DNA of 64,000 bases from Karstenula rhodostoma CBS 690.94 (Eukaryota; Ascomycota; Dothideomycetes; Pleosporales; Didymosphaeriaceae). Where the stretch lies: assembly GCA_010093485.1 (NCBI GenBank), contig MU001493.1, positions 2,220,937 to 2,284,936 of the forward strand, written 5' to 3'. Shown here in pieces: positions 21,022-33,248 of the stretch (position 1 is its first letter; each line of letters begins with the position of its first letter). The translations under genes and the position numbers were made by a program. A model generated the notes under the pieces. The model was not told the origin of the DNA, searched no databases, and saw only the letters and a list, made by a program, of their open reading frames with translations.

Positions 21022-23418
21022 ATGCAGAACCCCCAGATGGCCGCCCAGATGGCCAACATGAACGCGGGCGCCGGCCCGCTCGACGGCACGCCCGTCATGG
21101 GCAATGGCCAGCGTCAGCCGGGGGATCCACGCGACCAGCTTAACACGTACATCTACGACTACTTCATCCGGACCGAGAACCACAAACTGGCCAAGGCGAT
21201 GCTTGAGGCCGACATGACTGTGAACTTGAAGCCAAAGTCGAGTCCCAGCGGAAGGAACGTGGATGGCGTCGGTCCAGGAGATCTGCCCGAGCCCAACATG
21301 CCCCCAAACCAGAATACCGACACCTCGTTCCTGCTCGACTGGTGGGTTCAGTTCTGGGACATATTCAGTGCTGCCCGTGGCATCAAGAGCAAGGGAAGCC
21401 AGTACATTGCACATGCTCGCGTAAGTGTATCCTGCTCTTGCGAAATATTGTCCGACTGACGCGCGCAGAATGCAATGCAAGCTCAGCATGAGAACCGAAA
21501 CCAGCGCATGACGATGCAAGGCGGTATGAACGGCGCCCAGTACCAAAACATGCTGCGGGCAATGCCGAACGGTGCCCCTCCAAATGACCTCAAGCGCGCC
21601 GCAGCCATGAACAATCGTCCGTATGTACTCCCCACTTCATGAGAACCCGCGTACTTGCTCACATTCCGCTCCATCTAGGAACGGCAACCACATGGCAAAC
21701 ATGAACCAAATGAAGAACCAGGCCATGATGTCGGCACAGATGCAACGAGACGGCTCGCAGATGGACATGAACGGGCAACGGCCTCAGTCGCCCGGCTCCA
21801 ACGAGAACGGAGGATCCCCAAACAAGCGTCAACGTGTTGAAGGTACCCATTCTATTAGCCCTCGAACGGCGCTCGCACGCAGCCAAAGCTTGCGACAAGC
21901 GCACATGGATCATTCTGGCTCCGAGGCTAACCATATGCCCTTTGCAGGTGCAATGAATGCGGGTCCCATGCCCGGAAACCAGTTTGGAGAATTCGCCCAG
22001 CAGGGGCAGAATGCGCAGCAAAAGCAAATCGAGGTATATGCCCAAAGCCTGGCCCAACAACAGAGAATGGCGCTCAATAACCATCAGGGGATGAACAATG
22101 TTGCACAAGGCTCTCCGATGAACCAGTCCGGCCTGCCTGGCGAAGGAGAGATCTTTGTCGGCAACCAACCGCGACCGGCTGGAATGCCTGCTGGGGGCGC
22201 CCCGCCCCAAGGAAACCATGCGCTGCAGGACTACCAGATGCAGCTGATGCTGCTTGAGCAGCAGAACAAGAAGCGGTTACTAATGGCCCGACAGGAGCAA
22301 GATAGCATGTCTGGTCCACACGCACAGGGTCCTGGCGTCGGCCCCGGCTTCCCTCCTTCCATGTCCCCTCAGGGCAGCAGAGCTGGGCCTTCTCCTAATC
22401 CTAGTGATCAAATGAAGAAGGGTGCCACCCCACGGATGGGCCCGCAAGGTCTTCCCGGGTCGCCAATGCCAGAGGGTGCGATGCAACCACAGCGTAATTC
22501 CCCTGCGCCTGGCGTAGCGTTCGATCCCAACACGATGCCTCCGGGAATGCCTCCGCAGTTCGCCAGCTATCCAAACGGAATGAACCCACAAATGATGAGG
22601 CCTCCAAGTTCGCATCCTCAGTTCAATGGGCAACAGGTAACACAGGAGCAAATGCAGATCATGCAAAGGAATCAGATGGCTGCCCTGCAGAACAATGGTG
22701 TCTGGCGTGGACAGCAAGGCCAACCCGGAATGATGCCTGGACAGCAACAGATGGGCCCCATGGGCGCCAACCCTCAGCAGAATCGCCAGATGCCACCCCC
22801 TCCAGCACCCGCGGGTGAGCAGCCTCGTACAGAACCGTCGCCTTCCCAGCCCGCTGCACCTCCAACGCCCTCGCAATCCAACAAAGGAAATCCCAAGAAG
22901 AAGAACACGAAAGACAATAAGGTAAAGTTGCGCGCTACATCTCCCCCTTTGAGCATCGTTGATATTGATTTTAGAAGCCCGCAAACAAGAAAGGGGCAAC
23001 AGGTGCGACTCCAGCAGCTTCCGGTGGCGAAGAACCAGCGACTCCCACCGCTCCGATCACACCGGTACATCCTAAGTCGTCGTTTGGTGGTCCGAATGGA
23101 CAGCAGCAGCCTCCTCAAGCCGCTCAACCGCAGCAGCCTGCACAACAGCAACCACCGCCCATGGACAATAACGGCCCTGGTGCGTTTGGCCAACTAACTG
23201 TAAACGAAGATGTAAGTTTTCACACGTGTTATCCAGGAATTAAAGCTAATGAGTACCAGCCTTCGTTCGACAACCTCGGCCTCGGGTTTGATGATTCGAA
23301 TGCTCTGGAAAACTTCGACTTTGATTCGTTCCTTCACGTCGGCGATGACTCCACTGGCTTTGGCTCGTTAGGTGCCGATTTCGGCTTTGGGGATGGACTT
23401 GAAGCTGAAGCCAACTAG
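21022..23418 (+). CDS. somA: SomA/Som1/Flo8-type LisH transcriptional regulator
   Basis: Regulator acting downstream of cAMP/PKA that controls adhesion, development and, in Aspergillus fumigatus, galactosaminogalactan genes together with PtaB. Exons 21022-21420, 21469-21620, 21679-22921, 22975-23211 and 23260-23418; product 729 aa. LisH domain at residues about 38-65 ('LNTYIYDYFIRTENHKLAKAMLEAD'), then the LUFS-like continuation 'TSFLLDWWVQFWDIFSAARGIKSKGSQYIAH'. The middle is Met/Gln/Pro/Gly-rich, with 'SPNKRQRVE' and long 'QLMLLEQQNKKRLLMARQEQ' helix, then a 'KKKNTKDNK' basic patch. Splicing at 22921/22975 restores 'TPTAPITPVHPKSSFG'; without it the frame degrades. The C-terminus is acidic and aromatic ('NALENFDFDSFL', 'GADFGFGDGL'), a likely activation segment. 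It lies about 10 kb from the GAG-type cluster. Confidence 0.9.
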
Positions 23419-25765
23419 GCATTGTCATCCACCCCCGGGCCATTCGGCAACTACGCTAGAGGTCTGCCGGTGCCCCTGCAACACCTTTTGTACAGGAGCC
23501 GAGTCCCTTCCGGATCTATTTGTCGAATCTTTGAGAACAGTCATATACACCATTGGCCGCGTGCCGCGAAGACTAAACCGCCGGAGAGGAGAGTTGCAGT
23601 CGGCCGGCTGTCCATGATCCGATGGCCCGACGCACAAAAACGTTCATATACCCGTTACCTTTTATTTATTTTTCAACTTACTTTTTCTCTCACTACAACT
23701 GCTTTTCTTTTCCTGTCTCCGGAGCATGGGCTGGTGCGGTGGCGAGATCTACAGTGCTTTGATATGGGTGCTACAAGGAAAGTCTTAATCTGATACGGCG
23801 CAGGGAATGACTGGCTGCTTGTTTGTTTGCTCGCGAAAACTGGCCAGTGGCCTCTGCCTTTATTGTTGCTTTGATACGTCTTACGGGCTACCCCCATTCG
23901 CTTGGTTCGGGCGTGGGCGTTCTTTATATGTTGTCTATTGTTGCTTGTTGCTTTGTGTATTGAAGGGCCTGGGCTGGGGAGGGCCGTGGGAAGGAGCGTT
24001 CGGCATAGTTCATGAGTGAGGGTGTTATACCATACCGCTGCTACGTTTGATTACTTGGGCTTCTTTTGACGTGAGAATGATGGGCGGTTGCAATGATGTG
24101 AGAGGCTCTGATTTGGGTGAAGGTTCACACGCTGCCCTCATCGTAATCGATGGTAGTTGCGCCGAGTGTATTTGCGAGCGGAGCAGGGTGTAGATGTCGT
24201 TTGGTTGTTTGGGTGCTGGAGTGGAGGGCGAGGATGGTATACTTGCAGTGTGGGATGTGAGAGGTGAGGTTTCATGTAGGTCAAAGGCGAAGGGGATCGC
24301 GATTTGCGGTACGTTGCGAAGAAACTAACTGTGCGAAACAAACATCAATCTCAACAGGCTGGAGTCGTAAGGGCCCTCAGGAAAGCGATGGCAGTAGCTT
24401 TTGTTTTTGCTGACGTTGTGCACTGTCCGCGTTGGAAAGGAAAGCGTCTTCAGCGGGGTTTCTTCCTTCTTTCTGGAGACTTTCTTGTACGGGAATGTGG
24501 AGGGGATTGGGAACTTAGCGGGGTGTAGAGGATGCGCTGGGCAATAGGGTGGGGTGTGGAGGTGTGGAGGGGAGGGGATTGTGTGCTTTGGACTCTTTCG
24601 GACGATGGGGTAGCTGTGAACAGCGCTTGTGGGACTTTCAATAATTTAATTAAATTGATGTATTGGACGGTTGTAGGTACTGGGGAAAGCTCCGTGTCGC
24701 ACAGTAAGTACGACTAGTTAAGGAGCTGGCAGTGGTTCTTTGGTAGACGTTTAATTCTTGTTGTGGACTATGGCCAGGAACACTGTCCATCTTAATCCTA
24801 TCACTAGTGTCATTGTATTACCTATGTGTGGACGCTATGGTGGATCACTATTGCGCGGATGGGCTTTTGAATGTCACTCGGTGAAAGGCTTTCGAGAGGT
24901 TGTTCATATGTGCCAGAAAATTAATATCTGAAATTGGAGCGAACCTATAGAAGTCTAGACCGCCCCGCGGTTCTCACGAAAGTCTTATGTTTTGCCACCA
25001 GTGTTTCCGGGACTTGGGCTTCACCCCCTCTTTTTGAAGACTGGCTTCTATCGCTGCCTTTTCACGGGCGCTGATCGCAGTAGAGTTCGCACATGCGTAA
25101 GTTGTACGCCTGTCAATCTCTCCTCATAAACGATGTTAGGTTGGCTTAGATACCTCTATTTCTGGAGGATTTTACATCTAAAAATCGACGCCTCTAAGCT
25201 AGCAAAATCTTAGCACTAGAGGTTCTTAAATCTGTTACTAATCTATGTTTATTATATAATTGCTGTTATGTATAAAAAGGCTTCTTAGTCTTAGTTTTAT
25301 TTTACCTAAAATTATTTTAACTTTCGCCGCCCCTTTTCTACCTGTACTCTCTTGCATAGGGTACAGCCATGTCTCTACTACACTGTTTTACTATTCCTAC
25401 TTGTTAGTAGAAAGATAAGAGTATGATGCTCCTAGTCTATATTTCACTAATAGCAACTTCGACTATCGTCAATATTTTCCCTCTATAAAGCAGGCTTCCC
25501 ACTTCGTTGCACCTGTCCAGTAACTTAATACTATCATTTCTACGGCCTTTCGACGACTTCAGGAACAGCGCTCCTAGCATTCGCCGAAGTTTAATCTCTG
25601 TGCCTCCGCCAGAACCTCGGCATGGTCAGTTCATCTTTCCGCGTTTCAGAACGTATGCATGTGCTGCTTTGTGTCCCCTGGAGCGGCGAGCAAGCCCTGA
25701 TAGCGGTAAAATCGTTCATGTCGTCATTAAACCTAGAAACATTCAAAGACAACGGTTGGCTATGA
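23419..25765. other. Gene-poor region, AT-rich in its second half
   Basis: 23419-24530 is probably UTR and flank of the somA-like gene. From about 25130 to 25500 the sequence becomes AT-rich with many TA steps and no frame of use, like a RIP-decayed repeat; I cannot name the family. Confidence 0.45.
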
Positions 25766-26269
25766 TTAGTCGGTCTTGCGTTCATCTTTGTCATCGTGGT
25801 TATCCTCTTTTTCATCCTCCTCTTCATCCTCCTCTCCATCCTCCTCTTCCAGCGAGCACTTCAATAAATGATTACAAAACCCAACGCCATTCCGCTTCGC
25901 CTTTGCTTCAGACATCTCCTCTTCGCTCCCCGGCCACACTTTCCTCCACGCTATCTGCGTGATTGTGGCCCACTCTTTGGTGTCGGTTTTGCTGGGGTCG
26001 CCAGCCGTGACAGTGAGTGCGATCAGTTCATGAGAACTCCACCCCCAGTAAGCGTGGACAACAATATTGCCTTGAGCATCTTTAGGCTTATTAGTTTTAA
26101 CGAACCACTTATCGTCTATAGAGTCTGGTTGGTAGCCTTGCAGCATTTTGTTGTAGTCCTCATATGTGATGGTGCGTCCCCATTGTGCCGTTACTGGCGG
26201 GGTTTCGAAGGGGATCACCACTGCACAATGTTAGTAGCGAGACGGTTTACATCGACAAATAGACGTACT
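25766..26269 (-). CDS. Small hypothetical protein with acidic tail; start codon split by an intron
   Basis: 151 aa. Exon 2 (25766-26220) begins TGGTGATCCCC; the upstream exon ends ...CAGACA at 26269. Splicing out 26221-26268 (GTACGT donor, TACTAAC branch, CAG acceptor) joins A to TG and creates the ATG. No other in-frame ATG lies near. The protein begins 'MVIPFETPPVTAQWGRTITYEDYNKMLQGY', contains 'VVHAYWGWSSHELIALTVTAGD', and ends in a tail rich in Glu/Asp ('EEEDGEEDEEEDEKED'). It looks like a small conserved fungal protein, but I cannot assign a function. The ATG-forming splice, with perfect intron signals, is the main evidence that it is expressed. Confidence 0.7.
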
Positions 26270-27409
26270 GTCTGAATTTTAACGTGAACGTGCTCAGAGT
26301 TGGTGGTAGAGACTCAAGAAGGAAAGTCAGAGCACAACAGGTTGGGTGAAGGATCTGGAGATGTTGAAGATGTTGAAGATGTTGCGGTGGTCAAGTGCAA
26401 TGCGTTTTTACTTCGGTGACGTCCAACGCAGGGCACCACCAGTGCCTCCAGCCAGCCGCCCCCACTTATGTAATCGTGGCTGAGTCCGGATCAATCGGTC
26501 GCAGAACACCTCCCAGAATCAAGTCACGAACTTGGATGTCTTGTAGAAATAATTGTGTACAAGCGTGGATGCCTGGTATGCCGTGTCACCAGATCGATGC
26601 ACTAGCTTTCATTAAAAGCGGCGATGTTTCCGCGGCACAGTCACGGTCTTCGCACCCCGTAATGCGAACTTAGCCAATAACAACGCAAGCTCGCGAAGTA
26701 GCCATCCTAATATCTTTTCAGAAGTCCAGTAAGCCCCCTTTCTCACGTTCGCTGTTAATTCGCACTTATCCAAAATTCCAGATTAAGCCTGCACAGGTTA
26801 ACTGTAGCAAGATTCGTAATACAAGAATAATCCCGAGAGTCTGCAGGTATCAGTATCACCATACAGTAAGCCGGAATTCCGACATAGAACCCGCGCAAGA
26901 AATTACGGCTAACATCCACTTAGCGTCAACCTAGAGCTGCGAGTGGGCTGCCTCTTACATCGCAAAAAAAGCGGTAGATAGCGCACAGCCCACATGCCAA
27001 GACCCTCACCAAAAAAAGTCTCTATAGGAGTCCTATTTCTCGTCAGGGTGCCAAGAAACCGGGGTTCTTTATCTGCCAGTATTTTCGCAACGCAAGAGGC
27101 TGCGCTGCGTAGTGTCCATAGTGTCCAAAGTACGAGCGCAATGCAACTTCGGGGATCCTTTCGTACCAGGAAGCGGAGTGAACGAACACAGCTATGAAAG
27201 GGTCTTCCACGGCAACATGCAGAGGTTCCAACGGTCAATCTCTTCCATCATTCATTCATTCATTCATTCATTCATTCATTCATTCGTTCGTTCGTTCGCT
27301 CATCTTCTTTCGACACTCATTCAGCCATTCGTCGCATTTCCATTCATTTAGAATCTGAGATCCGTTTCACTTTGAGTTTTTCTAAGCAACAAACACACTT
27401 GCAGTCAAC
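26270..27409. other. Intergenic with microsatellite
   Basis: No gene. A triple GATGTTGAA-type repeat sits near 26370. A clear CATT microsatellite is listed separately. Confidence 0.45.
27249..27298 (+). repeat. (CATT)9 followed by (CGTT)3 microsatellite
   Basis: Nine perfect CATT units at 27249-27284, then CGTT units to about 27298. It lies 110 bp upstream of the start of the ruined secreted-protein gene. Confidence 0.95.
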
Positions 27410-28889
27410 ATGTTTTAGCAGAAGCCGTTGGCCCTTCTTGGCTTCCTAGCTACCGTAAGTAGCACGGTAGCTGCCCCTACAGAAGTGGACCTCAAGTAGG
27501 AGAATGAGGACGGCATATTCTTTCAAGCTAATAGGTATTTTCCTCCTGTATACAGGATTTTGCGAGAAAAGTATACCAGTGTAGTAAACTTTATTGCTCA
27601 AGGACACGTAGTATACAGTCAACTGCTTAATATATCCAACTCTTGCTAACTATATATGCGCCTATCAGACGTTCGCCCAATATAATCAAAGCCAATGATA
27701 CTTTCAAAACATTCTCTCAAAGCAAGGGAACGAAGCCAAACTATAGTCTATAGGACCATTGCAAGATCAAGGAAGCATCCGCTTCGTTTGGAAATCTTCC
27801 AGATAATAGCTATGTTGGCACAAGTGTAGACATCAACTTCTATTCGGAATAGATGGTGGAAAAGCTCGAGGACGGCAAAACTCACAACATCCAATCTACT
27901 ATTTACAAGATTGTGTCCGATCAGAACCTCATTAGTTGCCAGGAAACGCTCAGAAGACGTACAAATCTACTCCATACTTGCCAAAATACCATGCTGACTT
28001 AACTCAGATAATCCAGAACCCACCAAACAAGAATACGCTGCTATCGACAGCATTCCTTAGAAGCAAGTCGTAGGCTGGTACAACACCTTCACTATACGTG
28101 GAGGTGGGAGCACGAAAACGGTCACGAACGCCATATACCATAAAAACCCAGAATTTGATTCAGATAAATACAAAAACCTCCCCGACGGTACCCCCAGCGC
28201 CACCAACAGCTATAACTACACTTGCTAGATTCCCCCCTAATAACAAAAGATAGAAGGAGAAACCTTAAGTAGACGCTATAAATCCTGTCTGCGGTCAGGC
28301 AGAATCACCGGGAGGGAAAGGCAAGAAGGGGAAGAACGCTCGCCGCGATGTCAATAACATCAAAGATAATAAAGATATAGAGATCTTAGCCCAAGACAGC
28401 GAAGACTCGAAACTGGTCGCTAGAGCCAGGGGTTCTAGGGGCGGAAGTAGGACCCAGAGGCCCAGGCCGAAGAGGCCTGCAAGAAAGCCCACGAAGAAGC
28501 CAACGAAGAAGCCCACAACGAAGCCTACAAAAAAGCACACGAAGAAGTGCACGGTAGCTATGAAGAAGGCAGGAAAGTGCGGCACTACTTCCACCTGCTT
28601 GGCTGCAGCAAAGAAGAGGAACGGTGGCAAATGCCCCATAAAGAATACTTGTACTGCTGCCCAAAAGAAAGCTAACGGTGGTAAATGTCCGGTAAAGAAC
28701 ACATGCACGGCAGCTGAGAAGAAGAAGAATGGTGGCAAGTGTCCCCCGAAGTTGTGCCCCTTGCCTAAGACCAACAACCAACTTGCGCAAGAGTATATCA
28801 AGTTGTGGAAGTCAGGAAAGCTTGGGAAGGGTAAGAAAGCTGGATCTGGCTCTAGCACTGGGAAGAAGGGAAGGAGCGGCAGGGCCTGA
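27410..28889 (+). pseudogene. Ruined secreted Lys/Cys-rich protein; all visible stops are TAG/TAA
   Basis: Starts ATG TTT TAG, then a signal-peptide-like stretch (KPLALLGFLATVSSTVAAP). Protein-like pieces follow, joined by apparent old introns: one has a GCTAAC branch and acceptor near 27668, another has an acceptor near 28005. They include 'DHCKIKEASASFGNLPDNSYVGTSVDINFYSE', 'KQVVGWYNTFTIRGGGSTKTV', 'LPDGTPSATNSYNYTC'. Along these pieces I count nine in-frame stops, all TAG or TAA and none TGA, each explicable as CAG/CAA changed at C. The 3' part is open: basic 'ARKPTKKPTKKPTTKPTKK', then three 18-residue repeats of the form TCxAAxKKxNGGKCPxKN (28594-28757), ending in TGA at 28887-28889. The family is unknown to me; a cysteine-containing secreted protein is as far as I go. 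The frame changes between pieces are my reading and not certain. Confidence 0.6.
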
Positions 28890-29772
28890 GCGCAGAATAT
28901 GATTCACATGAGTACCGGAGATACCGGAGACGAACTGGTAGATGTGGGGAGGGAAGCTGAAAGGGAAAGCATTGAAAGAGCGTTCATGGTGGGCTTTCCT
29001 GGGTCGAATCGTTGATGTAGTGCAAATCGTACCTGATGCGGCTTTGGTGTCCCCTGGCCAGTCGTCGCCAGTACCATCGACCGAAGGGTCTGCGTCGGCT
29101 TCGTCCCTCGTGCGCTTGCGCTTGCATCTATTACTTCCTTAGCTACTTCTATTATTGAAATAGGTATCGGGAGGTGAACATAGTTGGCTGGGCAGAGGCT
29201 GGAGCCCTTCTATCTCTGCGTGTTCTGATAGGACGTGATTTTTCTAGTTATTGAAATCGCCGATGGAAGTATCGCCCTTTCCTTGACGGAGGTATTCGGG
29301 GAACGAGAACGGCTGCGCGAACGGTGGGCATGAAGCTGTTGGAGCAGGCGCGAGGAGTGCTTCGTAGAGGACAAGGGGAGGGGAGGGGAAAAGTAAGGGA
29401 ATAAAACAGTACGCGTAAAGGAGTATAGACGCCGTAGGTTAACACCCTCCTATATATATATACTATGTAGGAGGGGCGGATCTTAAGAGTATTAGAATAG
29501 GCTACTTAGTATAAGAGAGCGCTGTACTATAGTAAAATAGGTAATAATAGTACTAGAAAGCGTACAGGTATATATAGATAAGACTTATCTTTATAGATTT
29601 CTAGACGCTAGAGTGAGTGGGCGTTGGAGGGGTGCCAACGCCGACCATGGCTTGGCGGGCAGCGCAAACGCCCGCCGTGGAGATTTTCCTCCACTAACTG
29701 GTGTAACCTTCTTGAAGCTAAGCGATGCTGCATTCTCACATCTCTCTTGAAGTGAGCGTGCTCACAAACGAT
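28890..29772. other. Intergenic, AT-rich towards its end
   Basis: 29430-29620 is AT-rich. It holds a short inverted repeat, CCTCCTA at 29447-29453 and TAGGAGG about 20 bases further on, enclosing a TATATA loop. No gene found. Confidence 0.4.
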
Positions 29773-32372
29773 TTAGATTGCTTGCCAAATCATTCCCCGA
29801 TCTAAGTGTTTGAAACGCTCCGCGATTAAGTCTTGAATCCCCGCATCAAGTACTGTTGTTTTCGCACGGAAAGATAGTATCACCTCCAGCATTGCCAAGT
29901 TCAATCCTGCTTTCAGCGAGGCTCTTAACCAAGACTCTATTTGCCACCGAGGAGTGGATCGAGATCCCCTGGTTTTCATGAAGAGGCATAATTCGTGTGC
30001 GATCGCAGTCTCTGTGAATGACGAACGATCGGAAAACCCCAACACCAGGTTCGAATCATATACAGCAACCACTCGCTCGAATTCATTCAAGTAGGCTATT
30101 GGTGACTTGCCGGTTGTGGTTTCTATAGATTTCGCCGCCTCGAAAAAGCAGCGAAACAATAGCGTCTCTTCGCTGAACCACTTCAGATCTGTTGCAGTGG
30201 CGATTGATTTGAGCTGCGCCAGTAGAGCACCACATATGGCAAGATTGGCATCGAAGCCGTCCGCCTGATGTTTTTCCAGTATGGCCTGCAGGGCTGTCGT
30301 CATGAAGAAATCCTGCACTGTCCTGTGAAGGAAATCAACTCTGGATCCACGTTCTTCATCGCCAGTTGCTGGAGTTATCTCAAGCATGCCTTTTCTTCGG
30401 CCATTGATCCGCTTTTGGATGTCTAGCGTTTGCTTGTAAAGCTGTTGTTGCGAAGACCCTCGGCGGGGCATGGTTAGAGCTACAGAAGGATCGTCTTCTT
30501 GTTCGTCCAGGTACCAGTAGGTAAGTGGCGACAGCGGAGATGATCGTGCTAAAGTAACCTGAAACATGTGTGATAGTTGCTTACTGTAAAAGGGATCGAA
30601 AGATTGGAATATGTGGCTGTAAAAGTCTTCCAAGTCATCAGGCAACGAACGCAGTCGTTCGAATAGCTGCGATAGGCGATCGGCATTGCGCAAACCCTCA
30701 ATAAAGGAACGTACGACAAGGTACACCCAAAGAAACACTCCTCGCGATCTTGCAAAGATTTCTTCGAGTATCTTGTTCGCTTGATCATAGTTGTCTCGAA
30801 GGTTTCGGAAGTCTTCCCGTGCACCCAAGTGGTCTTGTACATAGCACCGAATGTCTGGCTCGTTAAGGTCTTCAAGGTAAAGTACATAAGCTCATTTGTG
30901 GCCATATGCGTCTTTGAAAATGTTCCATGGTCTGCTCGCGATGCACATCTTGACGTTCCGACGTTCTAAGAACGAGATTGTCTTGATGAGGTCGCCGTGG
31001 TTACCCTTGTATTCGTCCAAGCCGTCGATGAACATGCAAAAAGCAGTATCGACCTGATCCAGCGTGGAAAGTTGCTCAAATGCTCCCAGAAGCATCTTTT
31101 GAGACCAGACGATTTGGTAATCAACAGATCGGCTGGTGATTGTGTTCTGCACATCCTTCCAGACTTCAAGAGCCACAGGCTTGATCAGCGCCGGACATTG
31201 TTGTAGAATTTCGAACAGAAGTGTTCGCAAAAGACCTTGTTGTGATCGTTGCAGTTCTGAACCGTTGATCCAGAAGAAGTAGCTTGTAATCACGAGACGA
31301 GTTTTTGGTCCTGACCAATGGCAGAGACTGATACTTGTTCGTTCATTGTCGGCCAGGTATTTGATCAGCGTACTTTTACCGCTACCAGGTTTGCCGCTGA
31401 CCCAGTAAATCTTCTCCGGGATTGTTAGCCATGGCTCAAAATGCTTCGAAAACATCCAGCTGAAGGTTTCTGGATGAGCTTCAGGGATTTTGGAGTGGCG
31501 AAACCCCATCTGGTCGAATCTGAGACTATTGAGCACGGCCATATCACTGCACAAGTCTATGGCTTCTTTCTGAACCATTGGCACAAGTCCAGGAGATCGA
31601 AGAAGTGTGGCTTCCTGAAAGCCTTCTGGTTTTGCCGGTATGACTGGTGTAACAACTTCTTGTGAGACTATGGATTCATATTGTTGCTTCAGCTGTTCTT
31701 GGGCAATCTTGATTTCTGAAATGATCTCGACAAAGTAGATCCCTAGCTGTCGAGCAATGTGCTTATTTCCGTCTTCGAGACGATCTATGACATCTTTCCA
31801 GGCTCCTCTGCATAACTTAGCACTGTGATCATATACGGTATGAGTATGAGCGGAGAAAAGTACCCTTGTAGCATTTGTAGTTCCAGAGCGAGTTGCGATC
31901 GATAAGTATCCAGACTTCTCCTCATTGCATCCACCTCCTTCTCTTTCAAAGTCGTGACAAGAGCCGCTTTGAGACTCTTCCATTTGGAACCAGGCTTATT
32001 CGATCTCACGGAATCCAGCGCAATAATCATCTCCTCCGCTGCAGTTTTGCAGTTGGCGGCCAGGGTTACAAGCGAAGTACGGGTCGTTTGCATAGCCAGT
32101 TCATTTCGTCGAATACCGTCGATGCCCATTTCTAGGTCTGTGCAAGACTGCTGTAAGCTCCTAGCAATGTCTTTATCAGTCTCAGCCTCGCACGTCGCAC
32201 CGTCCTGCGACTGGTAGACCTTGACTGCAGTAATGAACAATTTGCTCGCGAAATCAATGAACTGAAAGATGTTACCGACCAGGCCTACAACTGCCAGGGT
32301 TTCGAGGACCATGAACGCTAACACGTTGATGAGATGTGGAGATCGAACATCGGTGGGAACATGTGGCTGCAT
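29773..32372 (-). pseudogene. NLR-like P-loop NTPase (NACHT type) with one in-frame TGA
   Basis: Fungal NLR-like proteins act in non-self recognition and regulated cell death. Exons 31864-32372 and 29773-31807 (56-nt intron, GTACTT...GCAG); 847 codons apart from the internal stop. The N-terminal helical domain starts 'LETLAVVGLVGNIFQFIDFASKLF', a common fungal NLR start. Walker A is 'VSGKPGSGKSTLIKYLA', Walker B 'FCMFIDGLDEYKG', followed by 'CIASRPWNIFKDAYGHK'. A TGA at 30892-30894 interrupts at exactly the point where the family continues with the 'LEDLNEPDIRCYVQDHLG' segment; the same frame then runs open for another 372 codons (FARSRGVFLWVYLVVRSFIEGL... RVDFLHRTVQDFF). No C-terminal repeat array is seen. 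It may be a pseudogene, an allele with a recent nonsense mutation, or a readthrough case. Confidence 0.85.
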
Positions 32373-33248
32373 TGATCACGCTGAGCTGAGAGCGGGGCTT
32401 ATCTAGTGGCGACCGAGCTGTGTATGAGGCCAGCACCAATGAAACGGAGACAAGGCAGACCAGACAGCTAACCGGGTTTCGGCGTACTTTATGCGTAAAA
32501 TCAGTGCTTTATCCATAGCGACACCTAGAGTCCCATTGTCCCATTGCCACATTCAAAGATCGTGGTCGAGATTCTTCACTCTCGACACAAACGGAGTCCA
32601 TAATGATCAGAGACCGTGAGTAAATAGCATCATCAGTGACTGTATTGAACGGCAGAATGGTTACGTACCCACGGCAGATCACGATGCGCTCCGCTTTTGG
32701 GGCCATGGGCAGAACTCGTATCTTGATGCCCACCAAAATGGCTCAGCCATCCGCACACGTTCATGCGGTATACTGCGCTGTGTGTCTCTTTTCGTTTTAT
32801 TTAAATCCGTTTCAACCCAGCTTGAGGCGGATTAGTGGGCTATTTCGGAATATACCTCTAGTACCGCCTGAAGGAGGGAAATCTATGACTTTTGAGCTGT
32901 TTGAAATCTTCGTGGTTTGGCACCCCATCAAGTTCCTTTACTGCTTTTTGCCGCGGCTTGCAAAAGCGCGCGAAGAGTCAACAATCGACCTCTAGTAGCG
33001 CGGTTGCATTTAATTACGGGATAGAGTGAGACGAAGAAACAGAGTCAGCACTATAGCAGATGCGATGCAAACATTCGAAGTAGGATAAGGACAGATCTCT
33101 CCAATCCGGAACGCCATCCTCTCAACCAATGCTACCCCCACACATGCAAATGAGCGTAAACCTTTTCCCAACACCCAAACAAACTCAACTTTTGTGAACG
33201 CCGAGAACGCCACGCGTACCCCACTTCCCACCTTTCCACTTCCCATTT
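32373..33248. other. Intergenic, no gene seen
   Basis: Upstream of the NLR-like gene and downstream of gtb3. A 119-codon plus-strand frame at 32636-32995 has no recognisable feature. Confidence 0.45.

Noticed and set aside
28295..28858. Minus-strand frame of 187 codons rich in Phe and Leu
   Set aside because: Exact antisense of the Lys-rich repeats (AAG/AAA read backwards as CTT/TTT); no domain.
27410..28889. Use of a genetic code with TAA/TAG as Gln
   Set aside because: Neighbouring intact genes end in TAG or TAA at the expected C-termini (for example uge3, Ran, agd3), so reassignment is untenable; RIP explains the pattern.
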